DNA from: Pelosinus sp.
GTDB taxonomy: Bacteria; Bacillota; Negativicutes; Propionisporales; Propionisporaceae
Reading direction: 5' to 3'
NCBI GenBank assembly: GCA_021372375.1
Contig: JAJFUN010000117.1
Location: forward strand, 1-60,253
DNA length: 60,253 bases
Under the pieces are notes generated by a model. It was not told the DNA's origin, made no database searches, and saw nothing but the letters and a program-made list of their open reading frames with translations. The number at the start of each line of letters is the position of its first letter. The stretch's first letter is position 1. The translations under genes and the position numbers were made by a program. Of this stretch, positions 1 through 8,569 are shown piece by piece.

Positions 1-684
1 AGCCAAGAGACTACTGGCCAGTTTTTTCGCCCCTGCGGCAAATGCTTTTTCATCAGCCAGAAAAACCTTGCCTGCCTCGCTATCATCTACAACAATGGCC
101 TTAAGTCCTTTACTTCCCATTACAGCGCCAAGTCCTCCCCGCCCAGCCTGCCGCGTAGAATTTCCTTGCCAATCGGTAAAGCCAATACACGCTGTTAGTA
201 ATTTGTTTTCGCCCGCAGTGCCTATGCAGCCAATCGACGGCTTCCCCGCATAGCTCTTTTTAAGACTCTTAACTGCCGCAAAAATATTAAGCCCCCTAAG
301 CTCCGGCACCTCTTGTAAAATTGCCCCTTGACTACTGATATGTAGAATATATGCGCTCTTTTTCGCCATACCTTCTAAAATAATTCCCTGAATCCCCAGT
401 CGTCCAAGCTTATTATCCATACCACCGCCTGCGCTGCTTTCCGTGACATGATTGGTTAGTGGACTTTTCGCGCCCAGAAAAAGCCTGCCTACACCTGCTG
501 CGCCTGTTCCAGACAAGAGGCCAGCAGCAAAAATCAATTTATTACGTTCACTTAACGGATGAGCATCCAAAGCTGCCTCTGTTTGTATAATCCGTTGGCA
601 CAGCACTCTGCCGCCCAGTCCTTGATACCTGGCTCCTTCATCAATGCTTACCGTTAATGTCGACATATTCACACGATAAAACAC
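1..684 (-). CDS. Aldehyde ferredoxin oxidoreductase, N-terminal part (cut by window edge)
   Basis: The minus strand is open from a GTG at 684 to base 1 (228 codons, no stop), so the gene continues outside the window. The translation has the look of the N-terminal domain of tungsten/molybdopterin aldehyde ferredoxin oxidoreductases: a short beta strand (FYRVNM), then YQGLGGRVLCQRI, GAKSPLTNHVTESSAGG and RQAGRGGLGAVMGSKGLKA, the last being the family's conserved glycine-rich pterin-binding region. GTG is preferred as start because GAGGGA lies about 6 bases before it; an ATG at 666 is the alternative. The family oxidises aldehydes to acids with ferredoxin, or the reverse, in the cytoplasm of anaerobes. 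The catalytic and 4Fe-4S residues are outside the window. Confidence 0.85.
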   Translation of the reverse strand, partial: MFYRVNMSTLTVSIDEGARYQGLGGRVLCQRIIQTEAALDAHPLSERNKLIFAAGLLSGTGAAGVGRLFLGAKSPLTNHVTESSAGGGMDNKLGRLGIQGIILEGMAKKSAYILHISSQGAILQEVPELRGLNIFAAVKSLKKSYAGKPSIGCIGTAGENKLLTACIGFTDWQGNSTRQAGRGGLGAVMGSKGLKAIVVDDSEAGKVFLADEKAFAAGAKKLASSLLA

Positions 685-1062
685 GTTAGTTCCCTCATTT
701 CAAATATGAGTAACTTTACTTTATTGTTTACCAAATATTCTTGATATTTTTTTGTAGCTGCTGTTATTATTATCTATTCCCCATGATAAATCTACTTTGT
801 TTGAAGATAAATATTCGCCGCCTTAGTTTATTCACCTTCAAGTAAAGTAGAAAAATGTAGTATTAAGTCAAAAAATAACCAGAATATTTTATTGCAGACC
901 ATCATTTTGCTATACTCCCCTCTAGAGACACCGTCACTTGGCAAAACTATCATAAAGTCTGGAGCTATAAGTCATATTTGCAAATAATTAATAAATACTT
1001 ATACTAATAGTATAGTTAATATATTAAATCAAGCCATATATATGGACCAGAATGAGGATATT
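685..1062. promoter_or_regulatory. Divergent intergenic region with a palindrome at 1000-1014
   Basis: This AT-rich stretch separates the aldehyde oxidoreductase gene (leftwards) from the MFS gene (rightwards) and must hold both promoters. A perfect palindrome, TATACTA-A-TAGTATA, lies at 1000-1014, about 50 bases before the MFS start, a reasonable place for a repressor operator. No regulator gene is adjacent. No RNA element was recognised here. Confidence 0.4.
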
Positions 1063-2220
1063 ATGCTTCCATCACTTGCAGTTTTTCACGACAAACAATT
1101 TCAATGCATTGCCTTATCCCATAGCAGTACCATCTTAGGCACCAACCTGTTTATGCCGATTCTTTCTGTATTCCTGCAATACAAAGGCTTTTCCGAAACA
1201 CAAATCGGGCTGATTATTGGTGTGACTGCCGCCAGTGCACTGTTTATCCGCCCCTGGGTAGGCCTAAGCGTTGATACTAAAGGTAGCCGCTGGGCCATTT
1301 TAATTGGGCAGGTTTTATTTTTCTTGTCAACGACAGGGTACTTATTAGCCAGTCAGTTTATGTCCTTCTTTATTTTACGGCTGCTGTTCGGCATCGGCCT
1401 GGCCTTTTACGGTACAGGTGCTGTTACCTTTGCCAGCAGTATCGGGCAAAAAGAAATAAAAACAAACGCCATTGCCATGTACACCTTAATTACCATGCTG
1501 GGCCTTGGCATCAGCATGGGAGTATCCCAAATCGCCTTTGACGCTTTTGGCTTTGATGCGCTTATTATCGTAAGCCTCGTCCTGATTATTCTCGCCTTTG
1601 GCGTTATGAAGCTAACAGCCAAAACTACTTTACCGCGTGCGCGCGGCAAACGCGCCCCTTTTTTGGCTGTGCTTAAATCACCTGTTATTACAGCCACCAC
1701 CATCAGCCAATTTGCCGCAGGCTTCTCCTTTAGCGCCTTATTTACGTTTATTCCGCTGGCCTCGCTCGCTGAGAATATTCATTTTTATTCCTTATATTTC
1801 ATTTCCTTTGCCGTTTTAGTTATTGGCTCCCGTTTTTTTGTCCAGCAGCTAAATGATACGTTAGGCCTACAGGGAACGATAATCTACTCGAGCCTTGCCA
1901 TGCTCATCAGTACAATGCTGCTGTTTATCGGCATAACGCCGCTTGTGCTCATAATTGCCGGTGGCCTCTTCGGCATCGGTTTTGGTGCTGTCTTTCCGAC
2001 CTTGGTGCTGCTTATCGTCAAAAAAACGCCGGAAAACAGCCGGGGTACAGCACTCAGCATTCTTACGGCGTCAAGCGACATCGGCAACGCGCTTTCAGCA
2101 GCCATTCTGGGCGTTGTCGCCGAGCATCTGGGCTACGGCGTTTTATTTGGAGCCATCGCCATAACAATTCTCCTAAGCATTTATGGCTTTTATGCTATAT
2201 GCGGCAGAAAAGCGGCGTAA
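1063..2220 (+). CDS. MFS transporter (drug/metabolite efflux type)
   Basis: A hydrophobic protein of about 385 residues with some 12 predicted membrane segments in the inner membrane. MFS marks are visible: the loop 2-3 motif region RPWVGLSVDTKGSRWAILIG after the second helix, and repeated GLGIS/GIGFGAVFPTL glycine helices in each half. The substrate cannot be told; small YfcJ/YwoD-like exporters of this length usually export drugs or metabolites. An upstream ATG at 1042 exists, but ATG 1063 has GAGG six bases before it and is the better start. The gene stands alone, with a terminator directly after the stop and a palindrome upstream. Confidence 0.8.
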   Translation: MLPSLAVFHDKQFQCIALSHSSTILGTNLFMPILSVFLQYKGFSETQIGLIIGVTAASALFIRPWVGLSVDTKGSRWAILIGQVLFFLSTTGYLLASQFMSFFILRLLFGIGLAFYGTGAVTFASSIGQKEIKTNAIAMYTLITMLGLGISMGVSQIAFDAFGFDALIIVSLVLIILAFGVMKLTAKTTLPRARGKRAPFLAVLKSPVITATTISQFAAGFSFSALFTFIPLASLAENIHFYSLYFISFAVLVIGSRFFVQQLNDTLGLQGTIIYSSLAMLISTMLLFIGITPLVLIIAGGLFGIGFGAVFPTLVLLIVKKTPENSRGTALSILTASSDIGNALSAAILGVVAEHLGYGVLFGAIAITILLSIYGFYAICGRKAA

Positions 2221-2223
2221 TCA

Positions 2224-2270
2224 CAAAAAACAGCAGGAGATTTTCTTAGAATCTCCTGCTGTTTTTTATT
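2224..2270. terminator. Bidirectional Rho-independent terminator
   Basis: An 18-base stem, with A6 on one side and T6 on the other (AAAAAACAGCAGGAGATT and its complement), separated by a 7-base loop. It sits between convergent genes and can serve both. The TAA stop of the minus-strand DUF362 gene lies in the loop, so the last six codons of that gene form one arm of the hairpin. Confidence 0.92.
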
Positions 2271-3394
2271 CGGCTCAGCTTAAATAGCTTGAGCAGCAGT
2301 CCGTCTTTGAGCTCAATAGCATTGGCCGGACATAATTCCTGACAGCAATAACAGCGTATGCATTTAGCATAATCAATGGAGGCCCTTTTGCCTGCTATAG
2401 TAATGGCGTTAGGCGGGCAATGGGCTTTGCATCGTCCGCAGGCAATACACGCGGCAGAGGCCTTGGGCTTGGCGGTAAACTGACTTTGGAAAAAGCCAAC
2501 AAGCCAAGGCGGAAAATAGGTATCCATAGACTCAAAGGTCTTGGGTTCTTTAAACTTTAGTCTAATATCTTTAGCACTGCCCAAAAGCTCAACTTCAGGC
2601 AAAACTGAGATATAGCCCCACTCTTTGGCTCGTTTGCCTACCGGCAGCAGCCCTGCCTCAAAGCCCATTACAGCCGCCATAACAGCATCAACGGCAAAGG
2701 GATTGGCTCCCGCCAAGATCACACCAGTTTCTTTAGGCTGGCCATTACGCGGTCCATTGCCCTCCATAGCCATAATACCGTCAACAATAAACAGCACAGG
2801 CTTAACCATCTCTGTCAAATCAATGAGCATCCCGGCAAAATCGCACATATCCTTCATTCTAAGATGAAACTGCGCCTTATCCGGCCCCACCACAAACCCG
2901 AACTGATTTTTTACCGCCCCCGTTATGCCCATAAAAGTATGCGTCTTCATCTTCGCCAAAGAAATAATTTTATCAACTTTATGCACCACATCGGCAATGG
3001 TCATTTTCTTCAAAAAATGACCTTCCGGATAAGAAACCTCCACCCCTGTATCAAACGGCAGTATTTGGGCGCCTTCCTCCTCACAGACAGCCAGTATCCC
3101 GCATTTTTCCGCCGCTTTCACCGTACCCCCATACCCCGGAGAATCCCCGACAAACACTAAAGCCCCGCGTCTTTTAACCGCCCGGATTACCGCGCGGACA
3201 ACTTCGGGATGGGTAGTTACACAGATATCTTTGTCGGAGCCTTCGAGCATGTTTGGCTTTAACAAGACTCGGTCGCCTGGATTTATAAACTTGTCTATCC
3301 CGCCTAATAAAGATAGGGCTTCTTGAACGCCTTTTTCTACATCATCGTAATTGTAAGCAAAGCTATCTACTTTGACTGCTGCTACTTTCTGCAT
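2246..3394 (-). CDS. DUF362 domain protein with C-terminal 2[4Fe-4S] ferredoxin domain
   Basis: 382 residues. The first ~300 are DUF362 (LLKPNMLEGSDKD, THPEVVRAVIRAV, GDSPGYGG, KMKTHTFMGITGAVKNQFG, VDGIMAMEGNGPRNG). Two CxxCxxCxxxCP clusters follow near residues 318-365 (CIACGRCKAHCP and CIRCYCCQELCP), typical of a bacterial-type ferredoxin that carries two 4Fe-4S clusters. DUF362 proteins are soluble and probably redox-linked, but no reaction is established. The gene is monocistronic: GAGGTGG precedes the ATG, and the stop lies inside the terminator at 2224-2270. A 32-codon remnant of a second DUF362 gene lies at 8836-8931. Confidence 0.85.
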   Translation of the reverse strand: MQKVAAVKVDSFAYNYDDVEKGVQEALSLLGGIDKFINPGDRVLLKPNMLEGSDKDICVTTHPEVVRAVIRAVKRRGALVFVGDSPGYGGTVKAAEKCGILAVCEEEGAQILPFDTGVEVSYPEGHFLKKMTIADVVHKVDKIISLAKMKTHTFMGITGAVKNQFGFVVGPDKAQFHLRMKDMCDFAGMLIDLTEMVKPVLFIVDGIMAMEGNGPRNGQPKETGVILAGANPFAVDAVMAAVMGFEAGLLPVGKRAKEWGYISVLPEVELLGSAKDIRLKFKEPKTFESMDTYFPPWLVGFFQSQFTAKPKASAACIACGRCKAHCPPNAITIAGKRASIDYAKCIRCYCCQELCPANAIELKDGLLLKLFKLSRIKNSRRF

Positions 3395-3439
3395 TAAAAG
3401 CCACCTCGTACACTAAAATATAAAAAGCAACTAATACTT

Positions 3440-3954
3440 TTATATCATAGAAAAAGAATCGATTATTTTTTCTAATTCAACTACCATCGTTTCATAATAT
3501 TCTGTTGGAACACCTACATGAAAATCCCAAATATATTTGTTTTCTACAAAATCAACATCTATCGTTTTATTATCATCACCAGACCGTACTATCCATATTA
3601 CTTTGTGCCTTCCGATCTCCTTAATAGTACCATCAACTGGAATATTGCGCTCTATGGCAGGTTTCATAAACCTTTCTTTAATGGCTTCAATCCGTTCATT
3701 GGGCAATTCATTAGACGAATTAAAAGTTGAATTAGAAATCTTCGTTGGACAGCAATTATTGCCCCCATCTCTTTTCCATCATAAACAACTGGAATATGTT
3801 TATATAAAAATAGCATATTCTTGCTTGGATCGTTCCCTGATGAACCTGCCCCGTACCAGCCATCTGGAAGTTCCATTTTACACTTATACACATCATTCTG
3901 ATATGTCTGAGCATATATCGAACTAGCAAATCCGCAAATATACAAAGCCAGCAC
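3440..3954 (-). pseudogene. Frameshifted secreted hypothetical protein
   Basis: Two overlapping reading frames join into one plausible protein. The upstream part (3954-~3700) begins with a short hydrophobic signal-like segment (LALYICGFASSIYA) followed by TYQNDVYKCKMELPDGWYG. The downstream part (3706-3440) carries NIPVDGTIKEIGRHKVIWIV and ends EYYETMVVELEKIIDSFSMI. The switch is around 3700-3740, where the upstream frame turns into low-quality sequence. The apparent start is GTG with an in-frame TAA five codons before it, so the signal peptide may also be damaged. The composition resembles small Negativicutes proteins of unknown function that are exported and answer no known family. A sequencing error cannot be excluded. 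Confidence 0.55.
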
Positions 3955-4076
3955 AATAATGCATAATTAATGTAACTACAATCCCGGTCGGAATTCTGCC
4001 TACAGGAGTTTCTGAGCCTGCTGTTCCGATTAGAGGCATTCCCTTTTTTTGGTGCAATTTTTATACAAGAAAAATA

Positions 4077-4775
4077 TCAGCATTCGCTGATAACCAAGCC
4101 AAATAATTTTGCAAAGCCAACTGCTTGTTCTGGAGAAACGATACACCCTTGCACATCTTCAATAGTAACACCAATTTGCCTAAACTCACAGTTGCTTAAA
4201 TCAATGCCTGCGAGTTTAGTACCAGATAATTGAATCTGGTCTAAATTTGAATTAGAAAAATACACATTGCGTAGTGTTGCTGTATAAAAATCGGCATTAG
4301 CCAATGAACTGTTTTGAAACTTCACCTGTTTGCAATTTACATTACGAAAGGTAGCATAATCACCATAGCAGTTATCAAAGAGTACATTGCGCAATGCTGC
4401 CCCTAATAAATTTACACCCAGCATTTTACAATTTTTTAGCTCAACTTGATGCATCATAGCTTCAGCAAAGTTTGCATTTGATAGATCACAATCTTCAAAA
4501 ATAACATTAGTCAATTCCAATCTGCTAAAATCAACTTTTTTTAAAATTACATTTTTAAAAATGACCTTATCAAATAACACATGCTCTGCCATCTGATTCT
4601 CAACTATACAATTGCTGATTATTCCCATTTCAAAATAGTCCTCATTACAAATCCTATCAGGAAATACAACTTCAGTTAATTGAGCGGGAATATCTGGTGA
4701 TAACATCTTTAAATTTGTTTGCAACTTCTTAATACGACTTACCTCCCCATAATACTTAAAAATTTCAACTGTCAC
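4077..4775 (-). CDS. Pentapeptide repeat protein
   Basis: 232 residues dominated by A(D/N)LXX-like five-residue repeats from about residue 65 to 205: VIFKNVILKKVDFSRLEL, CDLSNANFAEA, NLLGAALRNVLF, SSLANADFYTATLRNVYF, SNLDQIQLSGTKLAGIDLS. Such repeats fold into a right-handed quadrilateral beta helix. Roles in the family vary (gyrase protection, scaffolds, unknown), and nothing here decides between them. No signal peptide is seen, so it is probably cytoplasmic. The start is GTG (VEIFKYYGEV follows) with a weak ribosome site. The gene appears monocistronic. Confidence 0.8.
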   Translation of the reverse strand: MTVEIFKYYGEVSRIKKLQTNLKMLSPDIPAQLTEVVFPDRICNEDYFEMGIISNCIVENQMAEHVLFDKVIFKNVILKKVDFSRLELTNVIFEDCDLSNANFAEAMMHQVELKNCKMLGVNLLGAALRNVLFDNCYGDYATFRNVNCKQVKFQNSSLANADFYTATLRNVYFSNSNLDQIQLSGTKLAGIDLSNCEFRQIGVTIEDVQGCIVSPEQAVGFAKLFGLVISEC

Positions 4776-4850
4776 TGTAACTCATCTTTATAATAGTCTG
4801 ATATATTAAAAGAGCCAACAATTACACTTATTTAGCAGCCAGCCAAATGC

Positions 4851-5432
4851 TTATATTCCCCCATGTATCTTTTGCAGCAGCCATGCCATGTTTTCTCCAA
4901 GGTTTTTCATGTTGTCCATGCCTTCCTGATCGCTGGCCACTTCCCCAATCGCGTTGCCATAAACCATATTCCAGTAGATTGAACCTACCAGAAACATTTC
5001 CTTACTGTGCAAAAAGTGATTTAAGGTATCAAAAGCGCTGATCGCGCCGCCGCGGCGGGCGGCGATAACAGATGCTCCAACCTTATATTTTAATAATCCT
5101 CTGTTGGCAGCAAGCACCATGCTCGCCCTGTCAATAAACGCCTTAATCTGCGAAGTTACGCCTGCGGAATATACCGGAGAGCCAAGAATAATACCATCTG
5201 CGGCCAGCATTTTTTTGAAGCAGGCATTAAAAAAGTCATTAGTAATAACGCACTCCTTGTTCTTGCGCTCTATACACGCCCGGCAGGCAATACAGCCTTG
5301 TAAATTCTGGCCTGCTAATGAAATCAATTCTGTCTCAATCCCCGCTTTGTTTAATTCTTGAAATGCAGTTTGCAATAAGAGTGCCGTATTTCCCGCCTTA
5401 CGCGGACTGCCATTAATACCAATGACTTTCAT
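4851..5432 (-). CDS. Iron-sulfur flavoprotein / NAD(P)H-dependent FMN reductase family
   Basis: 193 residues with a flavodoxin-like fold. MKVIGINGSPRKAGNT at the N-terminus is the FMN phosphate-binding loop. A cysteine motif CIACRACIERKNKEC at about residues 47-61 matches the compact CX2CX2CX(n)C cluster site of archaeal and clostridial iron-sulfur flavoproteins, and GSPVYSAGVTSQIKAFIDR is the second flavin-contact loop. These proteins transfer electrons between ferredoxin-like donors and small acceptors in anaerobes. AGAGGAGATGG precedes the ATG. The stop-to-start gap to the upstream gene (5450) is only 17 bases, so the two probably form an operon. Confidence 0.85.
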   Translation of the reverse strand: MKVIGINGSPRKAGNTALLLQTAFQELNKAGIETELISLAGQNLQGCIACRACIERKNKECVITNDFFNACFKKMLAADGIILGSPVYSAGVTSQIKAFIDRASMVLAANRGLLKYKVGASVIAARRGGAISAFDTLNHFLHSKEMFLVGSIYWNMVYGNAIGEVASDQEGMDNMKNLGENMAWLLQKIHGGI

Positions 5433-5449
5433 AATTCCATCTCCTCTAT

Positions 5450-5818
5450 CTATTTTCCGATACTTACCTGGCGATCTTTAAAAACTCGTTTGGCAACCCC
5501 AACCGCATTTAACACACGAGGAAAACCAGTATAAGGAATACATTGGACAACAATTCCCACAATCCTTTTTGGGGTAATTCCTACATTAAGCGCACCGTTG
5601 ATATGCACATCAAGCTGGTTTTCACAGCCGCCTAGGGTTAATAAGCTTGCTAAAGTGACCATTTCCCGTTCTTCTAAATTTAAGTCTTCACGACAATAGA
5701 TGTCGCCGAAAGCAAATTCGATAATATATTTCCCTAGATCCGGAGCCACATCACTGAGCGCTGCTATCACCTGTTCTCCGACTGAGTCAACCCGGGGGAC
5801 AGGTGCCTCGTCCCACAC
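5450..5818 (-). CDS. Carboxymuconolactone decarboxylase family protein with repeat-derived N-terminus
   Basis: 122 residues. From about residue 12 the protein is a typical small CMD-family (AhpD-like fold) protein: GEQVIAALSDVAPDLGKYII, FAFGDIYCREDLNLEEREM, LASLLTLGGCENQL. The usual CxxC pair of AhpD peroxidases is absent, so a thiol peroxidase role is unlikely. The first residues (MWDEAPVPR, GTG start) are encoded inside the palindromic element 5794-5878, and no ribosome site precedes the GTG. The native N-terminus was therefore probably replaced when the element arrived. It may be a functional chimera or a 5'-truncated pseudogene. It is followed at 17 bases by the iron-sulfur flavoprotein gene. 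Confidence 0.7.
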   Translation of the reverse strand: MWDEAPVPRVDSVGEQVIAALSDVAPDLGKYIIEFAFGDIYCREDLNLEEREMVTLASLLTLGGCENQLDVHINGALNVGITPKRIVGIVVQCIPYTGFPRVLNAVGVAKRVFKDRQVSIGK

Positions 5819-5878
5819 AACATTAGTGCCATATTACAATTTCTTTATGTAATAGAGGGACAAGGCACCTGTCCCCCT
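5794..5878. repeat. Palindromic element, GGGGACAGG family
   Basis: An inverted repeat whose arms (GGGGGACAGGTGCCTCGTCCC and its near-complement) are separated by about 43 bases holding a smaller inverted repeat (ATTACA...TGTAAT). It overlaps the 5' end of the CMD-family gene. Related arms occur at 35333, 37862, 38163, 42110, 46733 and 47819. Confidence 0.8.
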
Positions 5879-6018
5879 CAGAAGCAAGTCCGCCTTTGCA
5901 AAATAAATGTTAATTTCCGCCTCCTGAATCCTTATGATTTTTCAAAAATTAAGGAGGTTATTTAAGGAAATTATGGAATTAATATATTAAATCTACTGAC
6001 CATAAGAAAGGATTTTAT

Positions 6019-6762
6019 ATGGAATATACTTTACATAATCTTTGGATTAGAGATTTATTATTTATGCATATTATTTGTTTAGCACTTGCAACATCAGGCT
6101 ATATCGGAGGGTTTTTCTTATTTTACCAAAGTACATTTGTCTACTCATTACTTTTTTTAGTGTGGTTTTTTATTATTTACAAAAGAAATGGAAATAAACT
6201 ATCCGAACTATCAATTTTTTTTAAGTCTTTAATTTGTAAACAAGTATTTAATAATTCTATAGTCTTAATTTGTTTTGGCATTGGAATTGGTTCTATAACA
6301 TCAAGTTTTTGGGGAGAAATAACCATTTATAAGCTTCCTATATCACAATTAGATTCTATATACTGGTCTTTAACTAGTGATTTGTTGGGACCCATTGTTG
6401 AGGAAATCACCTTTAGAGGAATAATATTAAACCGCTTAATCAAAAAGTGCGGAGTAAATAAGGCTATTATTTATTCTTCTTTGCTTTTTTCGCTTGGACA
6501 TCATCCTGCACAATATATGAACACATTTATTTTTAGCATAATTCTTTCATTACTTTACCTAGGTAGTAGAAATTTGCTATTGCCCATCACTATACATATA
6601 TTAAATAATTCTGCCGCAAATATTTTAGAATTATTGCCAAGTGATATCTTTACCCAAAAGGAAGAAGTATTAATAGGATGTATTGTATTAATTCCTTCGG
6701 CAATTTATTTAGCTAACTATATAAAAAACAATTGGCGACCAATAATAAGTTCATACAAATAG
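6019..6762 (+). CDS. CPBP family intramembrane metalloprotease (Abi-like)
   Basis: 247 residues, very hydrophobic with about seven membrane segments. All three CPBP motifs are present: EEITFRG (EExxxR, near residue 131), FSLGHH (FxxxH) and HILNN (HxxxN). These residues bind zinc in Rce1-like intramembrane proteases. Bacterial members act in peptide or bacteriocin maturation and self-immunity, or have unknown roles. The gene is noticeably AT-rich and stands alone between palindromic-repeat and beta-barrel genes, which suggests recent acquisition. Start ATG 6019 has AAGAAAGG before it. Confidence 0.85.
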   Translation: MEYTLHNLWIRDLLFMHIICLALATSGYIGGFFLFYQSTFVYSLLFLVWFFIIYKRNGNKLSELSIFFKSLICKQVFNNSIVLICFGIGIGSITSSFWGEITIYKLPISQLDSIYWSLTSDLLGPIVEEITFRGIILNRLIKKCGVNKAIIYSSLLFSLGHHPAQYMNTFIFSIILSLLYLGSRNLLLPITIHILNNSAANILELLPSDIFTQKEEVLIGCIVLIPSAIYLANYIKNNWRPIISSYK

Positions 6763-6916
6763 ATGCTGCTATTTACTATTCACCCAGTGTCACAGATTAA
6801 ATCTTTATAATCGGATTAATAATTTTATATTTGACAGCCAGAGGTGTAAAGTTGCTGACGTTCTAAATGTTGAGGCTATTACATTATTGTTTGTTTACCC
6901 AATAAATCTTTGATAT

Positions 6917-7666
6917 TTAAAATCCTGAACCAAGAAATATATACATTCCTTTTAAATTTACTGTTGTACTACCCACGTCAGATTTACCCGCCTCAAGTCT
7001 TTCTCCTTTATAGCCTAAAGTTAATGTCATTGTCTTGCCCACCTTGGTTTTAATGCCGATATTGTAGTCCAAATAACCTCCGCGTGTTCCAATAGATAAG
7101 GGAGTAGCTGCTGCAAAAAAATTAATTCCTTTATCGTTTAAAGTCTCCCAACTAAAGCCAAGACCCACTGAATCACTTTTACCTTCCTGATCACGATTAA
7201 CATTTTGCGTTATATTATTTACCGCAGTACGGACTGAATTGTGATTATAAGTGTAAATAACAGATACCTTACTGTTAGAAATAATTTTTTCATTTTGAAT
7301 CCCTAACTGATAGTGTTTAACCGCTAGATCGGATTGAACTTGATCACCGTTGGAATAATTCCCACCCTTGAAAGAAAAAGATTGATCTATATTTTTTGTG
7401 TTATGAAAAGACGGATTCTCATACTTTATAAAATATTTTGGACCCTTATCTCCCTTAAAGCCAAGTTTTAAGTCCACTATATTGGCTTGATTTAATCCAA
7501 GATTATTTTTGGGATTTAGAGCTGCTGGCGTCTTTATCTCACCACTAATATGCGGATTCCAATATTCCCCTTCCAGTGAAATTTCACCACTGGCTGCAGC
7601 CGTTCCCGTAAACAAAATCGCACATGCTGCTAAAATAAGTGCCTTGATTTGATATTTATATATCAT
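6917..7666 (-). CDS. Outer-membrane beta-barrel protein
   Basis: 249 residues from ATG 7666, which has AAAGGAG in front; an upstream in-frame ATG at 7729 lacks a ribosome site. The N-terminus is a classic signal peptide (KYQIKALILAACAILFTGTAAA|SGEIS). The rest is built of alternating hydrophobic/polar strands of 9-12 residues with tight turns and ends on an aromatic C-terminal strand finishing in Phe (MYIFLGSGF), as outer-membrane barrels do. It probably forms a small barrel of about 10-12 strands. The ligand is unknown. Its presence supports a diderm cell envelope. Confidence 0.75.
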   Translation of the reverse strand: MIYKYQIKALILAACAILFTGTAAASGEISLEGEYWNPHISGEIKTPAALNPKNNLGLNQANIVDLKLGFKGDKGPKYFIKYENPSFHNTKNIDQSFSFKGGNYSNGDQVQSDLAVKHYQLGIQNEKIISNSKVSVIYTYNHNSVRTAVNNITQNVNRDQEGKSDSVGLGFSWETLNDKGINFFAAATPLSIGTRGGYLDYNIGIKTKVGKTMTLTLGYKGERLEAGKSDVGSTTVNLKGMYIFLGSGF

Positions 7667-7746
7667 TTCTACTCCTTTCTTAATCATTAAAAAATTTATA
7701 TGTAAAGATGCGGCCAAGCAGGTCGACACTGCTCAATTTAAATTGG

Positions 7747-8343
7747 TCATTTCATAAATCTCCGCATCGAATAATTATAAGCAATAATTTGCCACATTAT
7801 TAATCCAATAATTACAGCAGAACCAGAAATAGGTAGACCGTTGTATTCAAAAATATTACTTTTTTTAATAACATCTGACGAGATAGCTGGAGACGAATCC
7901 TTTAGCACACTGAATTTAAAATTTAAAGAAATAACGTTTGATTTACCATTAATAGCTTGCTCGGGCGGAACACTATAAACCGATACTTGAAAACAGGAAA
8001 GACAAAAGAGAAAAAGTAAAATAGCTATGGTCGTAAGCATTGTTGTTTTTGCTGCTTTACCGGTTAACATAGCTTCCCGTTCATCACGTTCTTTTAATAA
8101 AGTAAGCTTAGCCAGCACCTTTTCTCTAAATTTTTCTGAAAACATTAAGCAAATACCTAAATAAATTGACAAAACCATCCATACAGCAAATATAAAACCA
8201 GCTAAATTATATAAAAGTCTTATGTAATAACTAGCAGATACTATAAGTTGTTCATTATATGATGCAGAAAAAACAGCTAAAAGAATAACAAATGGTAAAC
8301 CCCATAGAAAAAATCTCAATAAAAGCACATTAACCTTGTTCAT
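7747..8343 (-). CDS. Small integral membrane protein paired with XRE regulator
   Basis: 198 residues with four likely membrane helices (residues ~8-30, 37-62, 100-122, 172-192) and a basic cytoplasmic loop (KFREKVLAKLTLLKERDEREAML) containing the DERE-type segment common to DUF2178-like proteins. Between helices 3 and 4 lies a ~45-residue outside loop. It overlaps the preceding regulator gene by 14 bases (translational coupling). Such HTH/four-helix pairs are widespread in Firmicutes, where the membrane protein probably senses envelope state or antagonises the regulator. That role is inference. Confidence 0.65.
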   Translation of the reverse strand: MNKVNVLLLRFFLWGLPFVILLAVFSASYNEQLIVSASYYIRLLYNLAGFIFAVWMVLSIYLGICLMFSEKFREKVLAKLTLLKERDEREAMLTGKAAKTTMLTTIAILLFLFCLSCFQVSVYSVPPEQAINGKSNVISLNFKFSVLKDSSPAISSDVIKKSNIFEYNGLPISGSAVIIGLIMWQIIAYNYSMRRFMK

Positions 8344-8569
8344 TGTTTTCCTCCTCTACTGAAAAGATGGCATTAATATCAGTTTTAAAATAGCGGGCCA
8401 AACGAAAAGCAAGTTCTAATGATGGATTATATCCGCCCCCCTCTATGGCGACAATAGTTGCACGGGTCACACCTACTTCTTTTGCAAGCTGTTCTTGGGT
8501 GATTCTATGTTCCGCCCGAAAAACGTGCAAGCGATTAGAAATTTTAAGCTGCATATTTGATTTGGTCAT
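8330..8569 (-). CDS. XRE-family transcriptional regulator (YvaO/YozG-like, small)
   Basis: 79 residues, almost entirely one helix-turn-helix of the lambda-repressor type: LHVFRAEHRITQEQLAKEVGVTRATIVAIEGGGYNPSLELAFRLARYFK. The acidic tail EEENNEQG is encoded across the start of the next gene. This size class of Firmicute regulators is nearly always co-transcribed with a membrane protein, as here, and usually autoregulates. GAGGG stands just before the ATG. Confidence 0.88.
   Translation of the reverse strand: MTKSNMQLKISNRLHVFRAEHRITQEQLAKEVGVTRATIVAIEGGGYNPSLELAFRLARYFKTDINAIFSVEEENNEQG

Noticed and set aside
5450-5818. AhpD-type alkylhydroperoxidase
   Set aside because: The catalytic CxxC pair is not present; only the CMD fold is supported.
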